Positions 24,648 to 37,973 are shown, counted from the first letter of the stretch. The stretch: 64,000 nt of DNA from Corbicula japonica (GCA_038501625.1 JAZAYU010000061.1:1166303-1230302); one strand, 5' to 3'. The notes: generated by a model not told the origin, from the letters alone. A program made the numbers and translations.

Positions 24648-25911
24648 CCCAGTTCTAGTAATCTCGTATATGATATAATTTTATAACACGTTTCATGCTT
24701 TTGTGCTACGAAACTGTCGTTAGATAATTTATAAATTAATCTTTATTTAATTTCTCTGAATTGTGTTTCCATCATTTACAAAAAAAAACTTATTCATGGG
24801 TATGAAAAATCAAAGACCTGTATAGAAAAAGGTCTTTGAAAAAATTTAAAACGTCTTTTTGATTCTTATGGGTTATACGATTAAAAAAATAAATGAATTT
24901 TACAAAATTTCAAATATTTCTTTCCGTTTACACGTTACAGTTAATTTGAGATTATTTTAAAAAAGGGACACAACTCCTATGACCTGTCTGAGATCTAACA
25001 GTTTCAGTTTCGGTTGTCCTGTATATGGGACTTCCAAAGTATTCGGTTCATGCAGAATGACTAAGGATAAATGCATTGAACTGGAATGGCTGTTTTGAGG
25101 TAAACGAAAGAGGTGATCATCTCATTCATTTTTTAAACGACGTAAGATATCTATTTAAACAGTGGCCAGTGAGAAGATGATCAATCCTTAACCGATGATC
25201 ACGCGGCATGCATGCATATCACGTGACACGCATGGATAACACATTTTTTCATTATACATGTAATAATTATATAGTTTTTGTTCTTTACCAAACGCCAGCA
25301 TCTAAATACCACTAACAGAAGCCAACTTAAAGGTAATAACACATCACAAACATAGAAAATTAATGCACATGGATTTACGCATTTTCAGTATTATGTGTAC
25401 TTTTAGCCCTGACGCAATAACATGCCTGAAGTGACCTTAGGTTACCACGTATGTCAATGACAGGTCAGCTAATGGTCAAGTTGTGTTATGTAAATACAGT
25501 GATTGTCGTCAACATTATGTATAATACAACATTATATTACACAATTGTTCAAAAGATTTGTTAATTAAGACTCAATTGACGTGCTGTTTAATACGGGATT
25601 TCGGACACAATGCGAAGAACTTTGTTCGTCAGACATTTAACCCTTCCACCCTGTACACAGTTTTAAGACTACAGAAGAGGAGAGAACACTGACCTTATGG
25701 CTTTCAGAATGACTTACCCACCGAAAACACACGTTTAGAATGTTAAGCTGCAGACAGTCTGCAATGACTCGGCATGCCACGTACCATGTGCAGTTATCTC
25801 TATGAGCTAAGCACAGTTAAAAGAGGGAATTAGCAGGAAGAGAAAGCCGTTGCACCCATCAGCCATTGTGTTAACGGAAGCAGGACGATACCTATTCAAC
25901 TGATTTCAGGT
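24648..25911. other. intergenic
   Basis: Nothing supported; GC rises from about 25600. Confidence 0.35.
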
Positions 25912-26055
25912 GCCAAGGTTATAAAACTGAGATTAGAAACCAGTCTCAAATCTCAAGCATCTGATTGGCTGAAATGGCGACTGGTCGCCATTTCAGCCAA
26001 TCAGATGCTTGAGATTTGAGACTGGTTTCCAAGCTCATGTTTATAACCTTGAGGC
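25912..26055. mobile_element. palindromic element, copy 5 (subfamily B)
   Basis: GCCAAGGTTATAAAACTGAG at the left, TTATAACCTTGAGGC at the right, near-perfect arms. Confidence 0.95.
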
Positions 26056-26378
26056 CAGTGATACTTGGTGTTTGTAATCTAAAACAGGATCAGCATATTC
26101 CTTCTTTCAAAATAACAAGTTCAAAAAGAGATTAGAAAAAAATAACAAAGTTAAAATTAAAAGATATTTGTCACTATTCACTGTGAAATTGTTGAACATA
26201 TGCAGCTTAAAGACACGCCTTATCGTTCATAAAAATATTCATTGCAAACATTCAAAAGTAGGATGAAAACAGGATTGTAGTGTCATGGAAAGCAAAACAT
26301 ATCCATCACACTCTTGACAGTCTATATCGAGAAAGTTAAATGGCATGCCTCCCATGGAAGTGTATCAGAAAACACTAA

Positions 26379-27431
26379 ATTACATGCATAAGCAAGGTTC
26401 GAGTAACACGAACCAAAGCCAGACGCAACAGTCAGGAGGAGTGACACTTGGTCAATGGAACAAGTCCTGATCGAAGACATGCATTTCTCGGTTAAAACAA
26501 TATTGATTCAAAGTGGAACGCAGCCATTGTTGAATGCCTGTCACAAATGATACAAGGGGAAACTCTTGAAACCAGCAGTCAACGAGGAGACAAATGCCGT
26601 GACGCTGAAGAAAGTCAACGGATGAACTCGGAATAAAAGGAGCTTCAATGCATCGGCTCCAAAAAAAACCAAATACCTTTAAAGCAAAGAAATATCATTT
26701 GCACATTTTTTTGTGATGATGCATATTCACTATTGCAAAATGACTTTATAAAAAAATGCAATCAATCTTTAGTGAAACTTAAAAGAGATAGGAATGTTTA
26801 TTTCCGTGGGTCCTTTAGGAAATTATTAATAAGGATTATAATTATTATCGTTTACCCAAGCACATTCATGCGTTTCTTTAGAAAATTTGAAGGACTGAAT
26901 TGGATAGACCAATGTCCCATTTATCCAAAACAAAGTCTACACAAACTAAGAAAAGCGAGAAACGTTCTTGATGCATCGGAGGAAATGGGAATAAGAACAT
27001 GCTATTGCAGGGAAGATGTACTCGAGGCTGACGAAAATATCTTCGAGACAGTACAAGATGCCATTCCTGTAATTGTTGACAAAACTTCCGTCTGGTGATG
27101 GTTGGCCTTACACTTTTCTCCAACCCCTTTCAGACATTTGCTCTCACCGTGCCCTATCCGTCAGTCGCTGCGTTGTTAAATTCGCGGTGACTTTCAGATG
27201 GGACACGGTGCGGTCAATATTACCATCGGCTTTCATGATAAACACATAGCTTTATTGCTTTTATGCCTAACCTCTATTCGAAGTAGTAATTTGCGACTTG
27301 GACCGGGAACACGGTTCTTAAACTTCTGTCATTGCAATACTGTGTTGTATATGGTCCAAGTGACCAGTGGTCATTTACTAAGTCACTACCCTGAAGTCGA
27401 CAATAAAGAAGGAAAAATCAAGAGAATATGA
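26379..27431 (+). pseudogene. decayed reading frame, unknown family
   Basis: One reading frame runs from 26379 to the TGA at 27429 with stops only at 26442, 26493, 26634, 27096 and 27177, far fewer than AT-rich DNA of this length should give. Segments include SKWNAAIVECLSQMIQGETL, FIKKCNQSLVKLKRDRN, LDASEEMGIRTCYCREDVL and HIALLLLCLTSIRSS. I recognise none of them. A pyrimidine-rich acceptor at 26880 could make 26881-27094 a live exon. It could be an old transposon ORF, a pseudogene or a gene with unrecognised introns. Confidence 0.3.
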
Positions 27432-30400
27432 ACAAGGAGTTCACAAGGGTTCTATATATATGTTCGTATGCTTTCTGCTAAGAGACAGATTGATGTACGC
27501 TGGGAAGAAGTAGAATTACATGTTACAGTTACATGTGTGGGTGGAAGGCGCCATGAAACTATATAATCTTCAGTATAAGAAACTGGGTTTTATAGTGGTG
27601 TTGCTTAAAGACTTTTTACATTCAAATTGATAATGATCTAGAACGAAACAAACTTGGAGTTTCCAAATCTGGAAAACTGTAATGTTTAGTTGAAGTCTGA
27701 AGAGGACGAATGAAAAGTAATAATCATAATCTGGAAAGGTATTGTACTTGAGGTTGCATGGTACTATTTCAAAGACATCCAGTATTTTATGTGTTAGCAA
27801 CATTGTAAACTGGAATGCGTTTCTGTCAGTATCATGTTGGACTGAATCAAATGAAAATTGGTTATCCGAAAAACTTACTTATTTTAGATAGAGGAGAAAC
27901 AGAAATGCTATAAAGAAAAAAGTGCTACAAGTTAATTGCATGGACCAACATCAACGAGCAAAAATAGTCGGGTTTTTAGTCATGTAAGACATTTGTCACG
28001 GAACGGAGCGGTTAAAATGAAGGTAATTGCATTGAGCAGTCCTTGTGAAAAGGTTGAAATGAATGAACACAAGTCATGGACAGAAAAAATCAACTACAAG
28101 AAAACAAGATGGAAAGAAAATGATAAAAATGCGTTTGTAGATTAAACACGCATAAAAATCAGGATGATAAATGCATGTAGACAATGTTAAGCAGAGTGGT
28201 TCATTGTAATCCGAAGAAGCATGCAATAGAATATTGCTGTTTGGCTGGTGTAAACAGTCGCCCTGTCCTAAATTTAGTGTTGTTTTAAATGCTGGTAGCC
28301 GGTACCAGAGAGATTGAGGCTTTTTGCAGTGAAAAAGGTTTAACCTTTTCTGCTGTTGATTTCTGTTATGTAATGAGTCGGCGCTAGAACTCATTAGTGG
28401 GGGTTATGCAGTATCAATGGTTTAACTGATCTATTATAATCAAGTCTGCTATTGTGTTCTATGATATAAAATGTTAACTTAATATATTTACTACAATATG
28501 TTTTAGAAAACATATGTTTATTTAATAGAAAAAAGACTGCTGTACATTTTATATTATAAATTATATTAAATTTTGAAATCTTTGAAATAAATTCATTTTT
28601 AGACACCGTAATTATTTAGGACATATTACATATGTATTTTTATTCCATATGGAGACAATTTTTCATCCACATGCAGACTGTAATTGCGAACGAGTGGAGC
28701 ATTGTTGATAGAGAAACATCACGATACTGTCAACACTTGCTAATGGTCTGAAATATATGATATTAAAATACCATTTGGTATAATCGAACTAAATATCGTT
28801 GGTTGGAATCTTTGTAATAACGTGCTTCTAAACATGTGTTTTAATTAATGGTACTGCTAATTACTCAGAAAATACGTTGTTGTTTGATAATGTCGCCACC
28901 GTCATTACCTAAATCGCAATAACCTTTTGAAACTTTTTTGAAATTTGTTGTCGCGATCGACGTCTTTGTTTCTACCAGCTAATTATTCTTATATGGGAAA
29001 GATGTGTAAATTTCCGGTTTTAATGTCATTTCTTTATTGGATAGAGGGAACGTGTGTTTCTATTTGTATTTGGTATAAAAGGTTGGAAACATGATGGTTA
29101 GTATGTATGTTTTGTTAAACGTGTTTGTTGATGTCGGCGAGTCATAATTACGCGAAATCTTTGTCTTAAATCGGTCTTTTTTGAAAGTAAATATGAAAAC
29201 AGAGAATGTAACATTAATAAATAAAATATAAATTCAATGTTTTATCAGATAGATTAACAGAAATATTTGTATATTTGAGTCATAAGTAAGTTTTTAATTG
29301 AAATTCCATTAAATAAACGTATATTTGGTAATGTAAATGTACATTTTATGCAAAAAGCGCGCTTTGCATTGCTGTGATTAGTTTCTGCAAGGATGTTCTG
29401 GTAAATACGATTCTTTCATAATAAAACGAAAAAATTACTCTACAGATAATATTTTTCCTTGTAATTGATTTTGTCATTGATAATTATATTGTCAAACATA
29501 TTTTTTACAGACTGAACTGTCAGAAACAAAAAGGTTATTGCAACAGATTAAGGTCGCTTACAAAAATGGAAATTGCAAAGTTTCAGTTTATTACGTAAGT
29601 ATTTTTATATCGTTGATTAATAGTATTTTTAAATAATTTTAATAATTTAAATAATATAATTTACAGCATTTAGTGTTTTAAATTAACTGGATTGATATTT
29701 TTAATAGGCTGAATCAAACCGAGCCTGCAATATTTTCATATTCGTCCTGTTCGGTGGCTTTAAAGGTTCCCTTTTCATCTATTTGTAATATGAAAGTGTA
29801 AATGATTAAAATTAGCCACAGACCATTCCTCTAAAAACAGTAGAAAAGCAAAGAAATTTGTATAATATTTAAATCTTGTAAAGCAATTTAATGACAACCA
29901 GACACTCCTGTGACATTTAAATATAGTATTTTTGTACAAATTTCTAACGCAATGATCCTTTATCACTGGAAAATATTTAATTCGCCCCCATCTAAGATAT
30001 TTCTTGGTAATATAAACATAGAATAAATAGGAAGTATCTTCCAGTAGAGCATTATATATAAATATTTCTTTTTATAACACATGCCATATTTAACAGTTTA
30101 ATTTTAAAAATAACATTACAGGTTTTTTTTCACTGCCTGGGGAAGGTGCCCATTCCCTACAATTTTGGAGAAAATAGGATCATTTTTTCTCTTAAGGGGA
30201 ATAAAAAACCTGATGTAAAGTTACTTTTTGGGGAAAACTGCATGATTTTAAAGAAATTTTCTGAAGGGAAGGCGCCCATAAACGGCCCCTGCTATAGAAG
30301 GAAAAAAGCTCTGCATTAAACTTGCTGACGACTTTCGACAAACGGGCAATAATTGTAAAAAAATGTTATTAAATATTCAGGAACTTTTAAATCGAGACAT

Positions 30401-30549
30401 CATTTTGAAATCACTTCTTGAAAGATTATCGTTTGAAATATATTGTCTTCAGAGAAAGTAACTAAATTCTATGTAAATTATATAATATTTCAAGAAAGTA
30501 ACTAAATCCAATATGTTGTAGTTCTAAAACATAGACTTCTGAAACAGAT
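27432..30549. other. long intergenic stretch
   Basis: A frame at 27936-28145 lies in the same phase as the decayed frame to its left, but nothing else links them. AT-rich afterwards; no RNA gene or clear repeat seen. Confidence 0.35.
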
Positions 30550-30840
30550 ATTTAAAAACCGTTCACTAAAACACAAATTTAATCCATCCCAACGTTTCAG
30601 GGGGGAGAAACCCCCCTTCTTTAAGGGGCTTTTACATGGATATATACTAAATGTTTACATATACAGATAGTCAGACCGAGGGTTTTAGTGCACTATTAGG
30701 CTGATGTTGCATTACAACGTAAATATATGCAAACATTTAGTATATATCCATGTACAAACCCCTCGAAGAAGCGGGGGGGGGGGATCCCTCTGAAACGTTG
30801 GGATGGATTAAATTTGTGTTTTAGTGAACGGTTTTTAAAT
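30550..30840. mobile_element. 291-bp foldback element
   Basis: ATTTAAAAACCGTTCACTAA at the left is inverted exactly at the right end. The arms run about 105 bp (left to about 30660, right from about 30728) with a C/G-run difference (CCCCCC vs a longer G run) and a ~65-bp centre. No coding potential. Confidence 0.85.
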
Positions 30841-31282
30841 TGTGTTTCTTGAGAACTGTAACAGATATTTAAGATTGTGATTTTGCAGTTATATACATGT
30901 ATGTATTCTTTACAAAATTGAATGAATTGTAAATTTCCCTTGCCCATTAACTTGAGTTTTTTGCTGGTCTACTTAATGAATACTCACTTTGTCTGACAGT
31001 TTTTCAGTTTTTGTATTTGAAAGATCTTTGTTACATTACTAAATTCATGGTGATAAAAGGTTGTGCAATGATTAAAAACCCACCGTCTGACTATCAACCA
31101 TTAGAGTTTTTATGGGTCTTGATGGATCACAATTCTTTGGGTTAATTAACACCGTGCAATTAACTTGTAGCACTTTTTTCTGTATGAGATCAGGTCTAGA
31201 TGAATGAAGGAGTTATTTTTGCTGTGTTTCGGTGGGTGGGTTACCTAGTGGTGGTGTGTTCGGATGTAATGTGTCATTGGAA

Positions 31283-31283
<1 letters not shown>
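30841..31283. other. intergenic
   Basis: Nothing beyond a repeat of AACAGATATTTAA flanking the foldback element on both sides. Confidence 0.35.

Positions 31284-31340
<57 letters not shown>
31284..31340. repeat. (AAT)n microsatellite
   Basis: About 18 units. Confidence 0.95.
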
Positions 31341-32257
31341 TCTTTAAATTAAAAAAAGGTAACTTATTAAGAACATCAACATAAAAAATATTGACTTATT
31401 TTCAATAAGACCAACTATTAAATATAACAAAATATAAAAGATCATTAATTATTCAAAACACTTGCATACATGAAAAATGTGCAATATTTTAAGGAATAAA
31501 AACAGCAAATAGGAAAAACAAAAAGCTCGCATTTACGAACACAGACATGTAAAATCACAAGTTACAGATAGACACATTTATATATAAAATAAAATAAGAA
31601 CATGAGAACATAAGTTAAATTAAACAACTTCTGATAAACTTGGTTCAGTATGTAAGAATAAGTGAAAATTGGAAATTAGTTTTTAGTTTTCATTTACATG
31701 TACATGTATTCTGTTTTTCTCTTATAAAATGTGGTTTTATTTTTAAAATAAGATTTTGTTAATAAATTACCATGTAATCGTGTACAACTTTTGTTTGGTT
31801 ACTAAAATTTGATTTTTGTCATCTTGAGTTGAAATACGTTCTGAGAACCCTTCACGGCTGTACTTAAACTGTTTTAATGTTTCAACATCGTTTCAATTTA
31901 AATCAAAGCAAATTTTCCGCGCCCAAATCATGAAATTTTGGAAATATTCGCTGACATCTCTTTTCGTAAATTGTTTGTGGTTTCAGATTCAAAATTGATT
32001 ATTTGATAAACATATGCTTTCTTCTCTCAACTTTTTGGCTGCATGAGTAGGCTGTATTTTCTGGATGTGGCAATTCATGATATGCACATTTCACTTTAAA
32101 AATATTAATGATGAACTATTTTTGTTGAGGGTACATTTCGTGATTGTGCAAAGCAACGGTACTTGAAACTTTCACCCAGTTACGTTCGCAAGCAGACTTC
32201 GGCAAAAATGCTATGATGGCAAACTTTTGCTTCCTAGTTTAGTTTTATTAGACCTGT
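31341..32257. other. intergenic, very AT-rich
   Basis: No feature supported. Confidence 0.4.
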
Positions 32258-32402
32258 GCCTAAGATCATAAAACTAAGTTTGGAGATCAGTCTCAAATCT
32301 CAAGCATCTGACTGGCTGAAATGGCGACCAGTCGCCATTTCAGCCAATCAGATGTTTGAGATTTGAGACTGATCTCCTGATTTAGTTTTATGATCTTGGG
32401 CC
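32258..32402. mobile_element. palindromic element, copy 6 (subfamily A)
   Basis: AAGATCATAAAACTAAG / TTAGTTTTATGATCTTGGG termini; GGCGACCAGTCGCC centre; few mismatches. Confidence 0.93.
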
Positions 32403-33229
32403 CAGAAGAATATTTGAAGCTAATTTTAATGCAGTGCATGGCCTACTTAAACAACTTCCTTCTACCTTTCGGAAAAATTGTGTATCTTATGTGTATCTTA
32501 TATTGATCATTGTATCCGAAACTTCGAATTGTTCAATCTACATGTAGTTAAAGATCAACAATAGTTCTGAGAGCTGCCTGTAATAAATGTTCGATCTCTG
32601 ACTGCCGACCGTTATGAGAATTAGAGAGATATGTTTGATGGAGGGTTAGTTATTATGACAAGTGAATTATTCCAGTCAGGTAAACATGTTCATGTGAACC
32701 CAGACGTGTGCTAATGCAATCATTCCGCCACACTGTGCACCTATACATATAACATTATACTCGATTGTATGTTTTAAATAAAACAATGCTCAGCCGGAAA
32801 CTGTGCCAGTGTGTCATCAGGTCCCAGACCGAGCGGAACACAGGAACATTTTTATGAAGTACAAACATTTATTTTTAACAAATGCCAAATACTGTAAACT
32901 ATCAACATAAGCTCGACTTAACTTTACAATACTTTATACAAAATAATGAAATTATTAATATTATTTGAGATTAAACAACCGCATTGAAGAAAAGTAAGTT
33001 ACCAGAAGACAGTGTTATATTATTTTAAACTAAAGACTGAATAATCGAATTAACGACATTTAATATGATTGCCAGAACACTTTTAAAACAAATTTCAGGT
33101 TAATTATAAAAAGGAAACTTTCATTAGGTCATATATATTTTGTTATATTTAGTATATTTGTCTTTTTGTTTTTCATTTGGTCTGTTTTCATGCTGATATT
33201 GTTCTTAAAATTTCATCATAACTAATTTT
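32403..33229. other. intergenic
   Basis: No feature supported. Confidence 0.4.
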
Positions 33230-33351
33230 TCATTCAATAATTTCATATGAATGTATGTATTATTTTTTGTAACCAGTGACTTTAACTTGGTTTTAAGAGG
33301 ACCATATGGTATAATGGCTATGCGAAATATGCTATCCTCTATAAATAACGA

Positions 33352-33410
<59 letters not shown>

Positions 33411-33415
33411 AATAA
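33230..33415 (+). mobile_element. LINE 3' tail only, ending in (ATT)n
   Basis: GAATGTATGTAT..AAGAGGACCATATG..TAATGGCTATGCGAAATATGC matches the 3' UTR of the LINE at 17221-18095, followed directly by about 18 ATT units. An extreme 5' truncation. Confidence 0.65.
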
Positions 33416-34666
33416 TAATAGGAAATATATATTGAATATATTACCAGTCGGTCGACGTCTGAGCATCAATGACAGAAATCACGAAGTCACAATGTTTTAC
33501 AGTAGTTAGCACTAATTTCGCGTATGACTGGTTTCAGTGTCTGGATTGACTGGTACCGTGTCTGGTATGTACAAGACAGTTGTGCGTAACACCATTGTCT
33601 TCCCCCAGACCGTAAAATAACCGATTACCTGCAACCTTCTTCAAACTGCAGTCACGCAAGCAACAAACTCAAGTATACACAATGCAAAAAGAATAGCACG
33701 GTGTCACACAACGAGGATGGGCTGCTGTTTTTGTTTCGCGTTGTGTTTGTTGGAATGTCAAGGCTTGTTTCTATTAATAAAATGTAATTTTTATAAGGTT
33801 TCTGTGGTCTTTTAGAAAGTCTGCATTATCAGGATAGCAGTAGTCTACTCCATTACCTCGACGGCTTTCCGACTTTTTGGGAAATAAATGTTAATATTAA
33901 AGAAGAACAGTTTTTATAAGAACAGTTTTTATATAAGACCACAGATGAATTCCGCAAAAATGTGCGGAATTTCTAGACGTTTTTGAGTGAAGGATTTAAA
34001 GATATTATTCCTACAATAAACTTAAAAAATATTGACTTGAAAGGATACTTTAAATCTGTTTACTTAGCATACACGTAGACATGATATTTCATGTTATGGT
34101 CATTATTTATCAGAAATTTTAATTATTTTATTTTTTATATTTATTCAATAAAGTCTTTAAATTGTCACTTGGGATGTACGAATTTATGAGTCCGTCATTT
34201 AAACAACTTCAGCGCGTATGTCATTTGAAGTTTCAACTAATCTTTTGTGCCTAAGTATAGTTCTTTTTCGTGTTTACCTCCCAAATTTTGCTAACTCAGT
34301 ACTCGTTTCTCCTTCAGCTCGGTTGCACCCAATTACCTCCAAAGTACTTAAATTACTCCGCCATTCTACAAACTATTTCAATTGCTTTTTTATTTTCTGT
34401 GGGGATGGAATGTGCAGATGCATGACATGCTGCGCACAGAGTATTTAGTTACTTAGACTTTGTGCACGTAAAAATTAATATTGTCAGCTAAATCGTTCAG
34501 TCATCGATTTCTCTTTAACACAAGGCAATCTGCAGATGTATATCTTGCGGAAAATTCAAATCCGCCATGGATAAAGAACACATTTTACACAAAAATGCGA
34601 TAAAAGCTGTACAAGGATGGTGGATGGTGGGAAATGTTGAAAATTATCAAAGTGATAATAGTTTTT
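33416..34666. other. intergenic
   Basis: No gene. A tandem AACAGTTTTTATA pair near 33907-33933. Confidence 0.35.
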
Positions 34667-34929
34667 GTGTCGCCCTTTCGAAGAAAATGCGATACATAGG
34701 GATTGCTTTGTGCGTCCGTCTGTTAGTCCATCCGTCGGTCCGTCACGAAAACGTTGGCTCAAACTTCGCTAAAGAAAATATTTCTTCATGAAACTTTCAA
34801 ATTATATTGCTTATGACAACACGCTCGTGATGATGACAAGTTCTTTAGATGGAGTATTCTGTACTTGCATTTTTATTTCGACATAGTACCAGAGGGCGAC
34901 ACAAGTGTTCAACTGATCACCCATCTAGT
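34667..34929 (+). mobile_element. short element with GTGTCGCCC / GGGCGACAC ends
   Basis: Begins GTGTCGCCCTTTCGAAG, contains GTCCGTC-rich sequence, and ends AGAGGGCGACACAAGTG..CATCTAGT. Same layout as 36875-37150. Confidence 0.7.
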
Positions 34930-35181
34930 CTTGTTTAAAAACATTCTGCATAATGCACAATAAAAAGCGTACAGAAACTCGCACAAAATCCCTCATATGG
35001 GAAAATTTAAAACTCGCTCCAACCCAAACATTCCCTGAAATGCATTTCAGCAGTCTTGTAATAGTATCCTTTCGTGTTAAGAATATATTGTTGATGCTTC
35101 ATTGTATGTTTGATATGCATGAGAATTGACAGAATCGCATGCAGGGTAATGCTTCAGTATTAAATATGGAAGCCAAAATAG
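34930..35181. other. intergenic
   Basis: No feature supported. Confidence 0.4.
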
Positions 35182-35328
35182 GTGCCAAGGTTATAAAACT
35201 GAGCATGGAAACCAGTCTCAAATCTCAAGCATCTGACTGGCTGAAATGGCGACTGGTCGCCATTTCAGCCTATCAGATGCTTGAGATTTGAGACTGGTTT
35301 CTAATATCAGTTTTATAACATTAGCACC
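35182..35328. mobile_element. palindromic element, copy 7 (subfamily B)
   Basis: GGTGCCAAGGTTATAAAACT to TTTTATAACATTAGCACC; centre GGCGACTGGTCGCC. Confidence 0.93.
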
Positions 35329-36260
35329 AGAGCTCGCGCAATATGGGCAATCCATCAAAGTCCTCTGCAGCCTAGGGTGAAATTTGGCAAACTAGACGAT
35401 CAAGACCATTACTTATTAGACCCAACCTTAAAGCTAATTCCCTTAGGCACATAAATGACAAAAACTGCGCGTATGTGTTAAGTTTAACCGCCAAGCCTTG
35501 GTTCTTATTTTATAATCGACATTCTGTGGCTTTTCATGACTCGACGAAAACATCACAGCTTATGTGCAGCATAAACTAAAGCTAGTTCATGTAGTGCTAC
35601 GGTTGCTTCAGAAAATTCGTTTTTTTCGAAGATACGGTTGGCTTAACATTCTTTATTCAGGTTTCAGCTTTATAACAAACTACATGTTTACCTCGGTATG
35701 AAAACCGCAAATCGTCGCACAAGGCCGTCCTGGGAGTGCCGCCGGAATGATTTTGCGGTCAAAGCTGTTTCCTATCCTACTTTACGCGGTGCATACAATA
35801 AACAACGGAGATACAGGTAGAAGACGGTTTACTCTGCGGTTTTTGTGGCATCTCCGGCACTCCGTCTACCTTTAACTACCTTTGTTACTTTGTTCGACCC
35901 TCTCTTGCCCGGTCTTGTCTCTGTCGCATATGGTTAAGATTTGGAGTGTTAATAGCAATCTGCGGTTAAGCATATCGAGAAAAAAACAGACATAAAGAAA
36001 TCATGAATGACATTTTGGTGTAAACAAGGTTTAATTGAATATGATTGCATCGGCGATATAGTTAAAGTCCTTTGTAGTGAAAAATAACTATCGTATGGTT
36101 TGGATCAAGAAAAACTATAGGCCCTATAAACATTACGTGTTAATAGGTTTTAAGATACTTCTTATTTTTTCAGAAAACCATATCTTAGAGCTGCTTACGA
36201 TTCCTTGCTGCAGAAGTTTGGCTGACCGACCACCATTCTTGGAAGAGAAAAATACTATGC
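35329..36260. other. intergenic
   Basis: No gene supported. Confidence 0.35.
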
Positions 36261-36596
36261 TATCTCCTGGAAGTACGTAAGTTCGGCATCGTCTTTGCGT
36301 CTCGTTCGTGATCAGATATCTCCCGGAAGTACGTTATTTCGGCATCGTCGTTGCGTCTCGTTCTAGATCAGATATCTCCCAGAAGAACATAAAATCGGCA
36401 TCGTCGTTGCGTCTCGTTCGGGATCAGATATCTCCCGGAAGTACATAATTTCGGCATTGTCGTTGCATCTCGTTCGGGATCAGATATCTCCCGGAAGTAC
36501 ATAATTTCGGCATCGTCGTTGCATCTCGTTCGGGATCAGATATCTCCCGGAAGAACATAATTTCGGCAACGTCGTTGCATCTCGTTCGGGATCAGG
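36261..36596. repeat. 56-bp tandem repeat, six units
   Basis: TATCTCC(C/T)GG recurs at 36261, 36317, 36373, 36429, 36485 and 36541, an exact 56-bp spacing. Unit contains TTCGGCATCGTCGTTGC and TCTCGTTCGGGATCAGA. Confidence 0.97.
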
Positions 36597-36742
36597 TAGT
36601 TGACATTTTTGTTGTAAATTTGTTGGGTACCAGCAGACGCCAAATAGTCCTGTTATTTATCCTGTTTTACACGAGTAATCACATATTTGTTAAAAATCAT
36701 TGGTGTTTATTTTATCTAGTTGAAAAGGATAACCTTAGCAAA

Positions 36743-36874
36743 GCCCAAGATCATAAGACAAAGATAAGAGACCAGTCCCAAATCTCAAGCATTTGTTTGG
36801 CTGAAATAGCGACTGGTGGCCATTTTAGCCAGTCAGATGCTTGAGATTTGAGACTGGCCTCCGGATTTAGTTTT
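36743..36874. mobile_element. palindromic element, copy 8 (subfamily A), right end cut
   Basis: Arms and centre (GCGACTGGTGGCC) are present, but the right terminus stops at TTTAGTTTT and passes straight into GTGTCGCC of the next element. Confidence 0.85.
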
Positions 36875-37150
36875 GTGTCGCCATTTCGAAGAAAAGGAGA
36901 TACATAGGGATCGCTCTGTCCGTCCGTTGGTCCGTCCTTCCGCCCGTTACGAAAACTTAACGTTGGCTATAACTTTGCCATTTCTTAATATTTCGTTATT
37001 AAACTTTCAAATTAGAAACAGTCGGGATAATGCTAAATTCTTTAGGTCAAGCTCACATTTGATGGAGTTATGCCCCTTTTTGAACTTGCATTTTTATTCC
37101 GACTAAGCACCAGAGGGCGACATAAGTGTTAAACTGAACACCAATCTAGT
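36875..37150 (+). mobile_element. short element with GTGTCGCC / GGGCGACA ends, second copy
   Basis: Same order as 34667-34929: TTTCGAAGAAAA.GAGATACAT, GTCCGTCCGTT, CCAGAGGGCGACATAAG and AATCTAGT. Confidence 0.75.
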
Positions 37151-37387
37151 ATAATCTTCGGCCTTGATCTTTGGTACCAGGAACATTGTTATCAGCAACA
37201 GTATAATTAATGACATTTTATGACAATTGTTTATTTGAAAATTGCGACTTTAACCCCAAATTTAGTAGGCTGGTTTGTATACTTAAGGGCATAGACTTGT
37301 CCGGTATGATTTTGCATAAAATCTTTTCAACGCGTGAAGTTACGACATTGAAGTGTTGCCTACTTTATATCGTCTGTATTTAAAACT

Positions 37388-37515
37388 GGGTCCTGAATTT
37401 TGATTGCATATAAATGTCATCCTTCGAACGATACGAAATTTATGAGTGTATGATAAAAAATAATAAATTTTGAAGTTTTTGTAGACCGGACCAGCCTTTT
37501 GTCCATTAGCATATT
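37388..37515. repeat. dispersed repeat, second copy of 15589-15722
   Basis: Shares CTGAATTTTGATTG, TTTATGAGTGT and TTTTTGTAGACCGG in order. Confidence 0.6.
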
Positions 37516-37973
37516 TTTGATAAGAATTCATGTAAATCAACAGATATACACGTTAAAATGTGAGGAAGTACACCTGCAAGAATAACAACTCCGTCAGAAG
37601 TTCATATTCGGACTTTTTAATACAGTGTTTTACAGTATAAAAAGGGACTTCTTTTAAAATCGTGCTCTCCCATCTTCTTTTTGCCTTTGTGGAGAGGCTC
37701 TGGTGTTGACAAGATTCTGTTGTATATATTGCACTTTTTTGGAATATGTTATTACATGTTTATATAAAAGCAAACGTGCATATAAAATGTTTCAAACGAT
37801 GTCACAACAGTTTTAAAAAAAGCTATCATACAGTTAGTCATAGTCTTAATGACCGTGCATTATTTATTTATTTATTTGAGCATTAACACCATTAAACGTT
37901 TCGCTTTTAGATTCATTGTGTTATGTCTGACCGAGAAGAGAATACCAGTAGTGTAGGTCCTGAGCAGACAATT
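37516..37973. other. intergenic
   Basis: No feature supported. Confidence 0.4.

Noticed and set aside
36261..36596. CRISPR-like regular array
   Set aside because: Units are continuous tandem repeats with no spacers, and the genome is eukaryotic.
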